This document shows positions 43,530 through 53,015 of a DNA stretch of 64,000 bases, piece by piece (within the stretch, counting starts at the first letter, position 1; each line of letters starts with the position of its first letter). A program made the translations under genes and the position numbers. Source of the DNA: an uncultured Clostridia bacterium (GTDB lineage: Bacteria > Bacillota > Clostridia > Christensenellales > UBA1242); assembly GCA_944377365.1 (NCBI GenBank), contig CALWEQ010000007.1:1-64000 (forward strand), written 5' to 3'. The notes beneath the pieces are model-generated. The model was not told the origin of the DNA. It was given only the letters and a program-made list of their open reading frames with translations, and did not search any database.

Positions 43530-46500
43530 TTAATCTTTTGGTGAGGTTCTTTCTAAACGTTTTAGTGCTATATAATTGTCTTTTGCTCTATCTTTTGCCT
43601 TTTTAAACAGCCGTTTTGCTTTTGTTGGATTTTTTTCATTTAAAAGAGCAAATCTCCTTTCACCTAAAAGGAATGGCAAAAACTTGTTGTTGATTTCGCC
43701 TTTATCAAGTGAAAATCCGTTGTTAGGGTGATAGCGATAAAGCATCCAATAACCAGCATCTACTGCTTTTTTCATTTCGGTAAGTGATTTTGCCATATCA
43801 AAACCTTGATTGACACACGTTGAATAGGCGATAATGAGGCTTGGGCCGTTAAATGCTTCAGCTTCACGAAAAGCTTTAATGCACTGATTCATGTCTGCGC
43901 CAATTGCAACTTGTGCGACATACACGTTTTTGTAGGTCATAGCCATTAACCCTAGATTTTTTTTGTTTGTCTCTTTTCCAGAATTTGCTAGTTCAACACA
44001 CGCGCCTGCAGGTGTGGCTTTTGACGCTTGACCGCCGGTGTTTGCATAATTTTCATTGTCCAAAACGAGTATGTTTACATTTGCGCCTGACGAAAGGACA
44101 TGGTCTAGCCCACCAAAGCCAATGTCATATGCCCAACCATCTCCACCTATGATCCAAACGGATTCTTTGGAGTTTCTTAAAGTTTTTGCTAGTTTTATTC
44201 CATATCCAAATTCTGCATTGTCTTCAAACAAACTGTTCGCCCATGCTGGACCCTTGCCATTTTCATTTTTAGAAAATGGGCAAGAAGGAAAACTTCCACT
44301 GTAAATGCTTGAACAACCTGTTGCGTTTGCAATTACCATTTTTTCACCAAAAAGCATAGTCGCAAGCTTGATGTATGGCGTTTGACCACAACCAGCGCAT
44401 GCACCTGGAAATTCAAAATAATTTTTTTCAAATTGCAATCCTTTTACAAGGTATTTAGAAAAAGGGGTAGATTTGATTGTTTTCAAATTTTTGACTATTT
44501 CATAATTGTTTTTTTCGTTGTCTAACACTTGTGATGCACTTTTCATTATAATAGCTTTACCTAAAGCAGGGCATATTTCTTGGCATAGCCCACAACCTGT
44601 GCAATCTTCTGGTGAAATTTGAATTCTGTAATAACCTTCGACTCCATAAGCCTTTACAAATGGCACACCTTCGGGCTTGTTTTTTACTAAGACTGCTTTT
44701 AAAGCACCATGAGGGCAGGCGAGGACGCATTGGCCACATTGTATGCATTTTGCACCATTCCATTGAGAAATGTTTTCAGCTATTGCTCTTTTTTCGTATT
44801 TTGAAGTGTCAGTTTCTATTTTTCCTTCACAAGAAAAATTTGAAACAGGCAATTCGTTAAAATCTTTTGAAAACCTAGTAGGTATTATTTCAGGTGAAGT
44901 TTTAATAGATTTTAAATCAACTTTTTCTATCAAATTTTTTGCTTCATTGACTGCAAGAATATTGTTTTCAACAACTGTTTTACCTTTTTCACCAAACATT
45001 TTTTGCAATTCAGATATTAAAAGGTTTTCATAATTTTTTAGCAGTTTTGTGCTTGAAAACAGTGCACTAGTCATTATCATGTTTATTTTTTCTTTTAGTC
45101 CATGCCTGTTTGCAATTTCGTGACCATTTATAACAAAAACATTAGCATTTTTTTCTAGTAAAATTCTCTTGTATTCATTAGGCAAAACTTTTGTCAATTC
45201 ATTTGGTTTAAACACTGTGTTAAAAATGACGGTTGCGTTGTCTTTAAGCCCGTCAAGGCAATGATAACGGTGAACAAAAGAGAAATTGTTTATCATAACA
45301 ATGTTTGGTTGATGACAAAGATAGGTGCTTAAAATAGGCTCTTTTGATATGCGCAAATGAGAAACAGTCAGGCTACCAGATTTTTTTGAGTCATATTCGA
45401 AATAACCTTGAACATAAGTTTTTTCATCCTTCCCAAGAAGTTTTGTAATAGTTTTGCTTGCCGAAACTGATCCATCAGACCCAAGACCAAAGATTTTAAT
45501 TTCCTTGTGAGGAAGAGAAGGCAATAAATTTTTTTCAGGCAAATTTGTTTTTTGCACATCATCAACTATGCCAACACAAAAATTATCTTTCATCTCATTA
45601 AAATTGTTCCAAACGGCATTGGCCTGTTTAGGAGAAAATTCCTTGCCACCCAAACCGTAAACGCCACCGCATATTTGAACATTTAAATTCGACACTGCAT
45701 TTTTTACGTCTAAAAACAAAGGTTCTCTGCTTCCACTTTCTATTGTTCTATCAAGAACAATAATTTTTTTGGTGGTCTGTGGTAAAGCTTTTAAAAAGGC
45801 TTGATTATCAAAAGGTCGATATAATCTAACTTTTACTACTCCGCAGTCGTTAGGAAGGCTTTCAAGCATAGTTTCACTTGCAGAACCCATCAAAACTACT
45901 ACGTTTTTTGCTTTTTTGCTTCCAAAATAATCAAATTTTTGATATTTTCTTTTTGTTATTTTTGCAAACTCGTCAAAAACCTTATCACAAGTTTTGGACA
46001 ATTCGTCATATTTATGCTCCCTAGCCATTCTATTTTGAAAAAAAACATCTGGATTTTGTGCAGTCCCAAACATAAAAGGATGATTTGAAGAGAGCTTTGC
46101 ATCAGGCAAGGACTTTATTGGAAAGAGTTTTGCTATGTCCTCATTAGAAAGCAAATCAATTTTTTGATATTCATGACTAGTTCGAAAGCCATCAAAGAAA
46201 TGTAGGATAGGTAGAGATGCATAATGAGCGAGCATATGCGCACACATTGCAAAATCTTGAGCTTCTTGAACATTTGACGAACAAAGCATGCTAAATCCAC
46301 ACATTCGAGTGCTCATGACATCAGAATGGTCGCCAAAAATTGAAAGCGCGTGCGAAGCGACTGCTCTGGCTGCAACATGAATGACAGCGGGCAAGCATTC
46401 TCCAGCCATTTTATACATGTTTGGAATCATCAGCAAAAGGCCTTGACTTGATGTAAAACTCGTTGCCAAAGCACCGCCTATGAGAGCTCCATGCAAAGCT

Positions 46501-46700
46501 CCAGCCACGCCAGCTTCAGATTGCATTTCAACTGTTTGTGGTTGTGAGCCGAATATATTTTTTTCACCTTTTGCCACTGCTCGTGAGCAATATTCAGCCA
46601 TCGGTGATGACGGTGTTATTGGATAAATTGGAATTAATTCACTTACAGCATAAGCAATTCTTGCCGCAGCAGTGTTTCCATCCAAAACAATTTTTGCCAT
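43530..46700 (-). CDS. nifJ: Pyruvate:ferredoxin (flavodoxin) oxidoreductase
   Basis: The protein has 1056 residues. It converts pyruvate and CoA to acetyl-CoA, CO2 and reduced ferredoxin, the central step of clostridial fermentation. The single-chain order is pyruvate-binding domain (IPIYPITPSSPMAEY near 25), domain II, gamma domain, two 4Fe-4S clusters (CIQCGQCVLACP near 655 and CTGCGLCQEICP near 700) and the TPP domain (GACAGCGQTPY, then GGDGWAYDIGFGGLDHVL and DNENYANTGGQ). It is roughly 100 residues shorter than typical; the usual extra C-terminal cysteine region seems reduced. Its promoter (TTGTTT, 17 bp, TATAAT at plus 46723-46751) diverges from truA. Confidence 0.97.
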   Translation of the reverse strand: MAKIVLDGNTAAARIAYAVSELIPIYPITPSSPMAEYCSRAVAKGEKNIFGSQPQTVEMQSEAGVAGALHGALIGGALATSFTSSQGLLLMIPNMYKMAGECLPAVIHVAARAVASHALSIFGDHSDVMSTRMCGFSMLCSSNVQEAQDFAMCAHMLAHYASLPILHFFDGFRTSHEYQKIDLLSNEDIAKLFPIKSLPDAKLSSNHPFMFGTAQNPDVFFQNRMAREHKYDELSKTCDKVFDEFAKITKRKYQKFDYFGSKKAKNVVVLMGSASETMLESLPNDCGVVKVRLYRPFDNQAFLKALPQTTKKIIVLDRTIESGSREPLFLDVKNAVSNLNVQICGGVYGLGGKEFSPKQANAVWNNFNEMKDNFCVGIVDDVQKTNLPEKNLLPSLPHKEIKIFGLGSDGSVSASKTITKLLGKDEKTYVQGYFEYDSKKSGSLTVSHLRISKEPILSTYLCHQPNIVMINNFSFVHRYHCLDGLKDNATVIFNTVFKPNELTKVLPNEYKRILLEKNANVFVINGHEIANRHGLKEKINMIMTSALFSSTKLLKNYENLLISELQKMFGEKGKTVVENNILAVNEAKNLIEKVDLKSIKTSPEIIPTRFSKDFNELPVSNFSCEGKIETDTSKYEKRAIAENISQWNGAKCIQCGQCVLACPHGALKAVLVKNKPEGVPFVKAYGVEGYYRIQISPEDCTGCGLCQEICPALGKAIIMKSASQVLDNEKNNYEIVKNLKTIKSTPFSKYLVKGLQFEKNYFEFPGACAGCGQTPYIKLATMLFGEKMVIANATGCSSIYSGSFPSCPFSKNENGKGPAWANSLFEDNAEFGYGIKLAKTLRNSKESVWIIGGDGWAYDIGFGGLDHVLSSGANVNILVLDNENYANTGGQASKATPAGACVELANSGKETNKKNLGLMAMTYKNVYVAQVAIGADMNQCIKAFREAEAFNGPSLIIAYSTCVNQGFDMAKSLTEMKKAVDAGYWMLYRYHPNNGFSLDKGEINNKFLPFLLGERRFALLNEKNPTKAKRLFKKAKDRAKDNYIALKRLERTSPKD

Positions 46701-46722
46701 AAAAAACTCCTTTATCTAGTCA

Positions 46723-46751
46723 ATTATATAATAAAAATAAAATAAAAACAA
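46723..46751 (-). promoter_or_regulatory. nifJ promoter
   Basis: On the minus strand TTGTTT (plus 46746-46751), a 17-bp spacer and TATAAT (plus 46723-46728). AAAGGAG lies before the ATG at 46700. Confidence 0.65.
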
Positions 46752-46760
46752 AAGATTTAT

Positions 46761-46790
46761 TTGCTTTTAAAAATGAAAATGTTGTATAAT
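46761..46790 (+). promoter_or_regulatory. truA promoter (leaderless type)
   Basis: TTGCTT (46761-46766), an 18-bp spacer and TATAAT (46785-46790). The -10 ends 6 nt before ATG 46797. Confidence 0.65.
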
Positions 46791-46796
46791 TTTCGT

Positions 46797-47531
46797 ATGC
46801 AAAGAATAAAACTTAAAATTCAATACGATGGCAGTGATTTTGTGGGTTGGCAAAAGCAAAGAACGGGCAGGTCGGTTCAACAAGAAGTTGAACGCGCAAT
46901 ACAAACGCTCACATCTGAAAAGGCAAATCTTGTAGGCAGTAGCAGAACAGATGCAAAGGTTCATGCGGTTGGACAAATTGCACATTTTGACACAAATTCT
47001 TCAATTCCACCCCAAAATTTTAAATTTGCACTAAATGATCTTTTGGCTGATGATGTAAGAATTGTTTCATCGCAAAAAGTATCACCAAAATTTCATGCAA
47101 GATTTGACGTTAAAAAGAAAACATATGTTTATTTTTTGTGTAACAGCAAAATTGAAAACCCCATTTTAAGAAAGTTGATGTGCTTTGCAAAATATGAATT
47201 AGATTTAGGCATAATGCAACAATGTGCTCTACTTTTTTTGGGGAAACACAACTTTAAAGGTTTTTGCAACTCAAAAGCACAAGTGAAAACATTTGAGCGC
47301 ACCATAGAAGCTTGCTCTATTAAAAAAAACGGCAATGTTTTTAAATTTAGTTTTACAGGCAATGGATTTTTGCAACACATGGTTAGAATTTTGGTTGGCA
47401 CTTTAGTTGATGTTGGCAGAGGCAAACTTTCATTGCAAGATGTAAAAGAAGCTTTGCAAAATGGAGATAGAAAAAAAGCAGGAAAAACGATGGAGCCACA
47501 AGGGCTTTATCTTAAAAGGATTTACTATTAA
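46797..47531 (+). CDS. truA: tRNA pseudouridine synthase TruA
   Basis: The 244-residue enzyme forms pseudouridine at positions 38-40 of tRNA. The catalytic aspartate is in SSRTDAKVHAVGQ (near 54), preceded by IQYDGSDFVGWQKQ. Later motifs are ARFDVKKKTYVYF and GFLQHMVRILVGTLVDVGRG. I start at ATG 46797: upstream in-frame codons lie inside the promoter, and no Shine-Dalgarno is present, so the mRNA is predicted leaderless. The TAA overlaps the alaS ATG by 1 nt. Confidence 0.95.
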   Translation: MQRIKLKIQYDGSDFVGWQKQRTGRSVQQEVERAIQTLTSEKANLVGSSRTDAKVHAVGQIAHFDTNSSIPPQNFKFALNDLLADDVRIVSSQKVSPKFHARFDVKKKTYVYFLCNSKIENPILRKLMCFAKYELDLGIMQQCALLFLGKHNFKGFCNSKAQVKTFERTIEACSIKKNGNVFKFSFTGNGFLQHMVRILVGTLVDVGRGKLSLQDVKEALQNGDRKKAGKTMEPQGLYLKRIYY

Positions 47532-49321
47532 TGTTAAAAGACAAAGAGTTAAAAGAAAAATGGTTTGACTATTTTCAAAAAAATGGATTCAAAAGAATTA
47601 ATGGATATTCAATCATTCCACAATCTGACACAGGTGTGCTTTTTACGACAGCAGGCATGCATCCTCTTGTACCTTATTTGCTAGGAGAAAAGCATCCAGC
47701 GGGCAACAAAATTGTCAACATTCAAAACTGTTTAAGGACAACAGATATAGATGAAGTTGGGGACAACAGTCATTTGACATGCTTTGAAATGTTGGGTTGT
47801 TGGACTTTGGGAGAATGCGACAAAGAGCATATGATAAAACTAAGCTATGATTTTTTTACAAAAGAATTGGGATTAAATAAAGACTCTGTTGCAGTCAGCG
47901 TGTTTGCCGGCGATGAAAATGCACCTAAAGATGATGTTTCTGCAAAGGCATGGAAGGAAAATGGAATTGACAAGGTGTTTTTTTTGCCAAAAGAAAACAA
48001 TTGGTGGAGCATAAGTGGAGGAGAAGGCCCATGTGGTCCTGACACGGAAATGTTTTTAGTAAAAACTCAAGCACCATGTTCAAAAGATTGTTCACCAGCT
48101 TGTGACTGTGGCAAATATGTTGAGTTTTGGAATGATGTGTTTATGGAATATCAAGTTAAAAAGTTGGGAGAGAAACCAGTTAAACTTGACAAACCAAACA
48201 TTGACACAGGCATGGGTTTAGAAAGGACATTGATGGTGATCAATGGTTATGAAAGTGTTTATGAAATAGATGGATTAAAGCGTGCTCTTAATCTAGTTAA
48301 ATCTAAGAGCAAAATTCAAGATGAAAGAGCTAGCAGGATTATTGTCGATCATATTCGTGCTACGACTTTTGTTTTGGGCGACGAAATTGGCGTAACACCT
48401 AGCAACATTGGAGCAGGTTATATTTTAAGAAGATTAATACGAAGAAGTTTGAATTTTGCTAGAAAATTACAACTAGATGAAAACGTTTTACTGCAACTAG
48501 TTGATATGTTTGTTGACGAGCACAAGGACTATTATCCTTATTTAGAAAATAAAAGAGATTTTGTAAAAGAGGAACTAACAAAGGAAATACAAAAATTTTC
48601 TAAGGCTTTGGAAGGTGGTTATCGTGAATTTGAAAAAGTTATCGCAGGCATAGAAAGGCACAAAGAATTTGCACAAAAGAATGGCGAGAACGTGGAGAAC
48701 ATTATTAGTGGTAAATCTGCTTTTAGGCTTTATGACACATTTGGATTTCCATTAGAACTGACAAAAGAAATTGCAAACGAACGAGGCTATGGTGTTGATG
48801 AAGAGGGTTTTAACGAGATGTTTAAAAAACACCAAGAATTGTCTAGAACTACTAGTGTTGGTGCATTTAAAGGCGGATTAGCCGACAATAGTGAAAAGAC
48901 GGTGAAATATCACACTGCTTGCCATCTTTTACTTGCAGGGCTTAGAAAACTTGATGCCAATGTCGAGCAAAAGGGATCAAATTTGACACCTGAGAGGTTG
49001 CGTTTTGACTTTAATTTTCCTAGAAAACTTGAAAAGAGCGAGTTGGAATTTTTAGAAAAATTTGTCAATAATGCTATTAGCCAAAATTTGCCAGTAAGTT
49101 GCGAGGAAAAAGATTTAGCACAGGCATTAGCTGAGGGGGCAGTTGGGTCTTTTAAAAACAAGTATGGTGAAAAAGTTAAGGTTTACACTATTGGAAGTTT
49201 AAGCAAGGAAATTTGCGGTGGTCCACACGTGGAAAGTACTGGTTGTCTTGGAAGGTTTAAAATAGTTAAGGAAGAGAGTTCTTCTGCTGGTATAAGACGA
49301 ATAAAAGCGATATTGGAATAA
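47531..49321 (+). CDS. alaS: Alanyl-tRNA synthetase, short form without C-Ala domain
   Basis: The protein has 596 residues against about 870 usual. It charges tRNA-Ala. The catalytic class II core is present (TTAGMHPLVPYLLGEKHPAG, GCWTLGE, GGEGPCGPDTEMF), as is GMGLERTLMV. The tRNA-recognition helices and the editing domain follow, with the zinc/editing residues HTACH (near 461) and CGGPH (near 562). It stops right after the editing domain, so the C-Ala dimerisation/tRNA-elbow module is absent. No frame continues beyond the TAA, so it is a genuine short form and not a frameshift. Confidence 0.95.
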   Translation: MLKDKELKEKWFDYFQKNGFKRINGYSIIPQSDTGVLFTTAGMHPLVPYLLGEKHPAGNKIVNIQNCLRTTDIDEVGDNSHLTCFEMLGCWTLGECDKEHMIKLSYDFFTKELGLNKDSVAVSVFAGDENAPKDDVSAKAWKENGIDKVFFLPKENNWWSISGGEGPCGPDTEMFLVKTQAPCSKDCSPACDCGKYVEFWNDVFMEYQVKKLGEKPVKLDKPNIDTGMGLERTLMVINGYESVYEIDGLKRALNLVKSKSKIQDERASRIIVDHIRATTFVLGDEIGVTPSNIGAGYILRRLIRRSLNFARKLQLDENVLLQLVDMFVDEHKDYYPYLENKRDFVKEELTKEIQKFSKALEGGYREFEKVIAGIERHKEFAQKNGENVENIISGKSAFRLYDTFGFPLELTKEIANERGYGVDEEGFNEMFKKHQELSRTTSVGAFKGGLADNSEKTVKYHTACHLLLAGLRKLDANVEQKGSNLTPERLRFDFNFPRKLEKSELEFLEKFVNNAISQNLPVSCEEKDLAQALAEGAVGSFKNKYGEKVKVYTIGSLSKEICGGPHVESTGCLGRFKIVKEESSSAGIRRIKAILE

Positions 49322-49385
49322 ATTTTCTTGATTTTTTAATTATATTTTGTTAAAATAAATTGAGTGATCTTTTTTGGAGGAATTG

Positions 49386-50807
49386 ATGCCAGAAGATAAG
49401 GTAAAAAAAGGTTTTTTCTTTTATTTTAGTTTATTTTTAATTGCGATAGTTGCAACATTACTCGTAATTTTTGTTGTAATGCTTTTTATGCCAGGAAAAT
49501 CTATTTTAGGGTTGCAGTATTTTACAAACAATTCGGTTATTAAAGTCGAAACAACGACTGATCCCGGTGCAACCAAAATTGACTTTTCTAGCTCAAATTT
49601 TAATTCTATCGAGATTAATGCGGGTTATTCTGAAGTTGTAATCCAAGACAACAATGAATTTGAAGAGGAAGGAATTTATTTGGTCAACACTTCTTGTGGT
49701 TTTGTTAAGTCAGCAGATGCAAAAAATTTTGAATACAGCGTTAAGCTAGAAGACAATGTTTTAAAAATAAATGTTGTCGAGCAACCAGCCTTTTTATACT
49801 TTTCTAAAAACTCGAAAGTTGTTATTCATTTGGCAAACAGTTTGCAAAACCCATTTGAATACAAGTCAATAACGATCAAGACAACAGATGGAAATGTCAA
49901 CATAGGAGGCAAGACTGTAACAGGGTATTCTCGAGATTTAAAAATATTAAATTTGGATGTGGAAACAAAATCGGGTAGGATTTTATTTTCATCGCATTGT
50001 CCATCTGCTTTTAACGACCTTTCTCTTAAAAGCGAATCTGGTGAAATTGCAAGTTCACGTGAAAGAATACAAACACAGTCATGCAGATTGGAAACAAAGT
50101 CCGGAAACATGTCATTTGCTTTTATTTCATCAGTGGACGCTTTGGTGCTAAACAGCGAATCAGGGCGATTAAACTTCAGTGAAATTTCCGCAAACACTAG
50201 TTCAAATTTTAAAAATGCTTATGTAACTATTGGGCAAATGTATGGCTCATGGGATTTTTCTTCTTCGACTGAAATGGATTCAAGTGTTGTGAAAGCAGAC
50301 ATTATAAGGGGCGCTCTTATAGTTCCAAAAGGTGAAAACTCACGTTTTGAAATTGGAAAGGTTGTAGGTTCTGTAAGTATCACAACAACTACAGGTGATG
50401 TAAGCATATTTTCAAATTCTTCGACAGGAAAGAATATGACGAGCGGAATTAGTTCAAATTCAACTATTAAAACGTCAAGCGGGAAAATAGAAGTTGTTGT
50501 AGCTGATGGTGCTAACGGCAATATCAGTTTAGAAACACAAGACGGTGAAATCAACGCTTTTGCTACGAGCAATTTTGCTAACATTTCACTAAAAAATGAA
50601 AAAGGGACAACAAATGTAAATCTTCCAAAGAGCACAAGCGTTAAAATTGAATTTAGCCTATTTAACAATCAACAGGGTGAGTTTTCTTTTGATAAAGTCA
50701 ACTTCAATAGAGATGATGTAAATCTTGAAAATATAACTATTGTAAATGGAGGGAAAAATAATTTACAAATAGCAAGCAACAACACAGTGAATTTTGCTTG
50801 GAATTAG
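49386..50807 (+). CDS. Membrane-anchored DUF4097-like beta-repeat protein
   Basis: The protein has 473 residues. A short N-terminus, one transmembrane helix (about 9-34) and a long external region follow. Repeating beta strands of the pattern SLKSESGEIASSRE, LETKSGNMSFAF and LNSESGRLNFSE (about 190-270), then TTTGDVSIFSN and TSSGKIEVVVADG, form the beta-solenoid style DUF4097 fold. Such proteins are common on Gram-positive surfaces; function unknown. GGAGG lies 7 nt before ATG 49386; an in-frame start at 49374 overlaps the ribosome binding site. Confidence 0.8.
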   Translation: MPEDKVKKGFFFYFSLFLIAIVATLLVIFVVMLFMPGKSILGLQYFTNNSVIKVETTTDPGATKIDFSSSNFNSIEINAGYSEVVIQDNNEFEEEGIYLVNTSCGFVKSADAKNFEYSVKLEDNVLKINVVEQPAFLYFSKNSKVVIHLANSLQNPFEYKSITIKTTDGNVNIGGKTVTGYSRDLKILNLDVETKSGRILFSSHCPSAFNDLSLKSESGEIASSRERIQTQSCRLETKSGNMSFAFISSVDALVLNSESGRLNFSEISANTSSNFKNAYVTIGQMYGSWDFSSSTEMDSSVVKADIIRGALIVPKGENSRFEIGKVVGSVSITTTTGDVSIFSNSSTGKNMTSGISSNSTIKTSSGKIEVVVADGANGNISLETQDGEINAFATSNFANISLKNEKGTTNVNLPKSTSVKIEFSLFNNQQGEFSFDKVNFNRDDVNLENITIVNGGKNNLQIASNNTVNFAWN

Positions 50808-50859
50808 TTAATGTTGCAAAGATGTTAAATTTATTTTGTAGAAATTATTGGAGGAAAAT

Positions 50860-51955
50860 ATGATATTAGACAACGAAAAGATGCAACTAAAAACTTTAAA
50901 AGAAAATTTTGTGTTTTTAAAGGAGTGTCTTTGACCAAGAAAAATTAGAAAAAGAATGTTCTGAATTAAAAAAACAACAATTATCACCAGATTTTTATTC
51001 AAATTCTTCAGTTGCCAAGGACGTTGGAAAAAAACTGCGTGAAAGAGAAAACAAACTTGAAAAATTGAAATCGTTAGAAAAAAAACTCATTGACATGGAA
51101 GCAATGATTGAACTTTGTGAAGCAGACGATGATTTGGAGCTTTTTGAAGAATTAAAATCATCGTTAAAATCTTTTGAAAAAGATTGTGAAAATTTAAAAA
51201 TTTTGACATTGTTATCAGGAAAATATGATGGCAACAATGCAATAGTAACTATTCATTCGGGTGCTGGAGGAACAGAAGCACAAGATTGGGTTCAAATGCT
51301 TTTTAGAATGTACTCAATGTATGCAGAAAAAAATGGCTTTAAACTCAAAGTTTTAGATGTTTTAGATGGAGAAGAAGCAGGCATAAAAAATATAAGTTTT
51401 GTAATTGCTGGCGAAAATGCTTATGGATATTTAAAAGCGGAAAAAGGAATTCACCGTCTTGTTAGAATTTCGCCATTTGATGCAAACGCCAGACGTCATA
51501 CAAGTTTTGCGAGTGTTGAAGTTATGCCAGAGCTCGAAGAAGCCGATGATATCGAGATTAAGCCAGATGATCTTAAAATTGACACGTATAGGGCAAGTGG
51601 TGCTGGTGGACAGCATGTTAATAAAACAGAATCAGCTATAAGAATAACACATATTCCTACTGGGATTGTGGTTGCGTGTCAAACCGAAAGATCTCAAATA
51701 CAAAACAAAGAACGAGCGATGAAGATGCTTTATTCAAAACTTGCAGAAAAACAGGAGCGTGAGCAATTAGATGAGTTGTTGTCTATAAAAGGCTCAATCA
51801 AAAAAATAGAATGGGGCAGTCAAATCCGATCATACGTTTTCTGTCCTTACACATTAGTAAAAGATCACCGAACAGGATATGAAACAAGTGATGTTCAGGC
51901 TGTCATGGACGGCGAAATACAAGATTTTATACTAGCATATTTGCAAAAGATATAG
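50860..51955 (+). CDS. prfB: Peptide chain release factor 2, programmed +1 frameshift
   Basis: The 364-residue product releases peptides at UGA and UAA. Codons 1-24 lie in one frame and end at TGA (50932-50934); a +1 shift at CTT continues from GAC 50933 to the stop at 51955. The discriminating tripeptide SPF (ISPFDANARRH) and the GGQ loop (GAGGQHVNKTESAIRI, near 250) are present. The start ATG 50860 follows GGAGG 50850-50854. The neighbours are tsaD (7 nt on) and the DUF4097 gene. Low RF2 favours the shift and hence more RF2, an autoregulatory loop known from other bacteria. Confidence 0.97.
50919..50935 (+). promoter_or_regulatory. RF2 programmed frameshift site
   Basis: The sequence is AAAGGAGTGTCTTTGAC. 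A Shine-Dalgarno-like AAGGAG lies 3 nt before CTT-TGA-C, the layout of the classical prfB site (AGGGGGTATCTTTGAC). The TGA is at 50932-50934. Confidence 0.95.
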
Positions 51956-51962
51956 GAGCTTT

Positions 51963-53015
51963 ATGAAAAAATATATGGCGACAGAATTTAAAAATTTAAG
52001 GTCAAAGCAAGATTTAATTATTCTTGCTATTGAGTCGTCATGCGACGAAACTGCAGTTAGCGTTGTAAAAAATGGAAGAGAAGTGCTTTCAAATGTCATT
52101 TCATCTCAAATTGACATACATCGAAGATTTAGTGGCGTAGTGCCAGAGATAGCTTCAAGAAATCACTTGATGGCAATTTCAAATTTATATGATGAGTCGC
52201 TTAAACAAGCGAATATTGAGCCCGATCAAATAGATGCAATAGCTGTAACTTATGGTGCTGGACTCATGGGGGCACTACTTGTAGGAGTCAATTTTGCAAA
52301 AGGTTTAAGCTATTCATTGCAAAAACCTTTGATAGCAGTCAATCATGTTCATGGGCATATTGCATCAAATTACATTACTCACAAAGACTTAAAACCACCT
52401 TTTTTATGCCTTATGGTCAGCGGTGGCCATACTGCCATTTTAAGAGTCAGCGATTACACTAAATTCAAAATGTTAGGAAGCACGGTCGACGATGCCGTAG
52501 GCGAAGCTTTCGACAAAGTGGCAAGGGTTTTGTCGTTGCCTTATCCTGGCGGGCCGGAAATCGACAAGCTTGCTAAACAAGGCAAAAACAACATAAAATT
52601 CACCGTGTCAAATTCATTAAAATCGACATTAAATTTTTCTTTTAGTGGGATAAAAACTGCTGTAATAAATTGTGTTCACAACAAAGTTCAAAAAAATGAA
52701 AAGGTTGAAAAGGCCGACGTCGCTCGTAGTTTTGAGGAATGTGTTACTGATGAATTAACTAGCAAGGTAATGCGCGCAATGGAAATAACTAAAATGAAAA
52801 AAGTGGTAGTGGCAGGTGGAGTTGGCGCAAACAGTATGTTGCAGGAAAAATTAAAAGCAGGTGCAAAAAAAATAGGAGGAGAAGCATATTTTCCTGAGCT
52901 TAAATATTGCACTGACAATGCAGCTATGATAGGCTCTGTCGCTTATTATTATATTAGGAAAGGAATAGGTAAAGCAGAATTAGATTTGACTGCAAGACCT
53001 ACTATTGAATTATGA
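51963..53015 (+). CDS. tsaD: tRNA threonylcarbamoyladenosine synthase subunit TsaD
   Basis: The 350-residue protein works with TsaB and TsaE to make the t6A modification at position 37 of ANN-decoding tRNAs. Landmarks are AIESSCDETAVSVV, HRRFSGVVPEIASRNH, the metal site NHVHGHIASN (histidines near 127 and 131), VSGGHTAIL, DDAVGEAFDKVAR and the C-terminal CTDNAAMIG. The start ATG 51963 follows AGGAG; another ATG at 51978 is possible. It overlaps the next gene by 4 nt. Confidence 0.96.
   Translation: MKKYMATEFKNLRSKQDLIILAIESSCDETAVSVVKNGREVLSNVISSQIDIHRRFSGVVPEIASRNHLMAISNLYDESLKQANIEPDQIDAIAVTYGAGLMGALLVGVNFAKGLSYSLQKPLIAVNHVHGHIASNYITHKDLKPPFLCLMVSGGHTAILRVSDYTKFKMLGSTVDDAVGEAFDKVARVLSLPYPGGPEIDKLAKQGKNNIKFTVSNSLKSTLNFSFSGIKTAVINCVHNKVQKNEKVEKADVARSFEECVTDELTSKVMRAMEITKMKKVVVAGGVGANSMLQEKLKAGAKKIGGEAYFPELKYCTDNAAMIGSVAYYYIRKGIGKAELDLTARPTIEL

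Noticed and set aside
46705-46796. Upstream starts for truA
   Set aside because: They fall inside or before the -10 box and lack a ribosome binding site.
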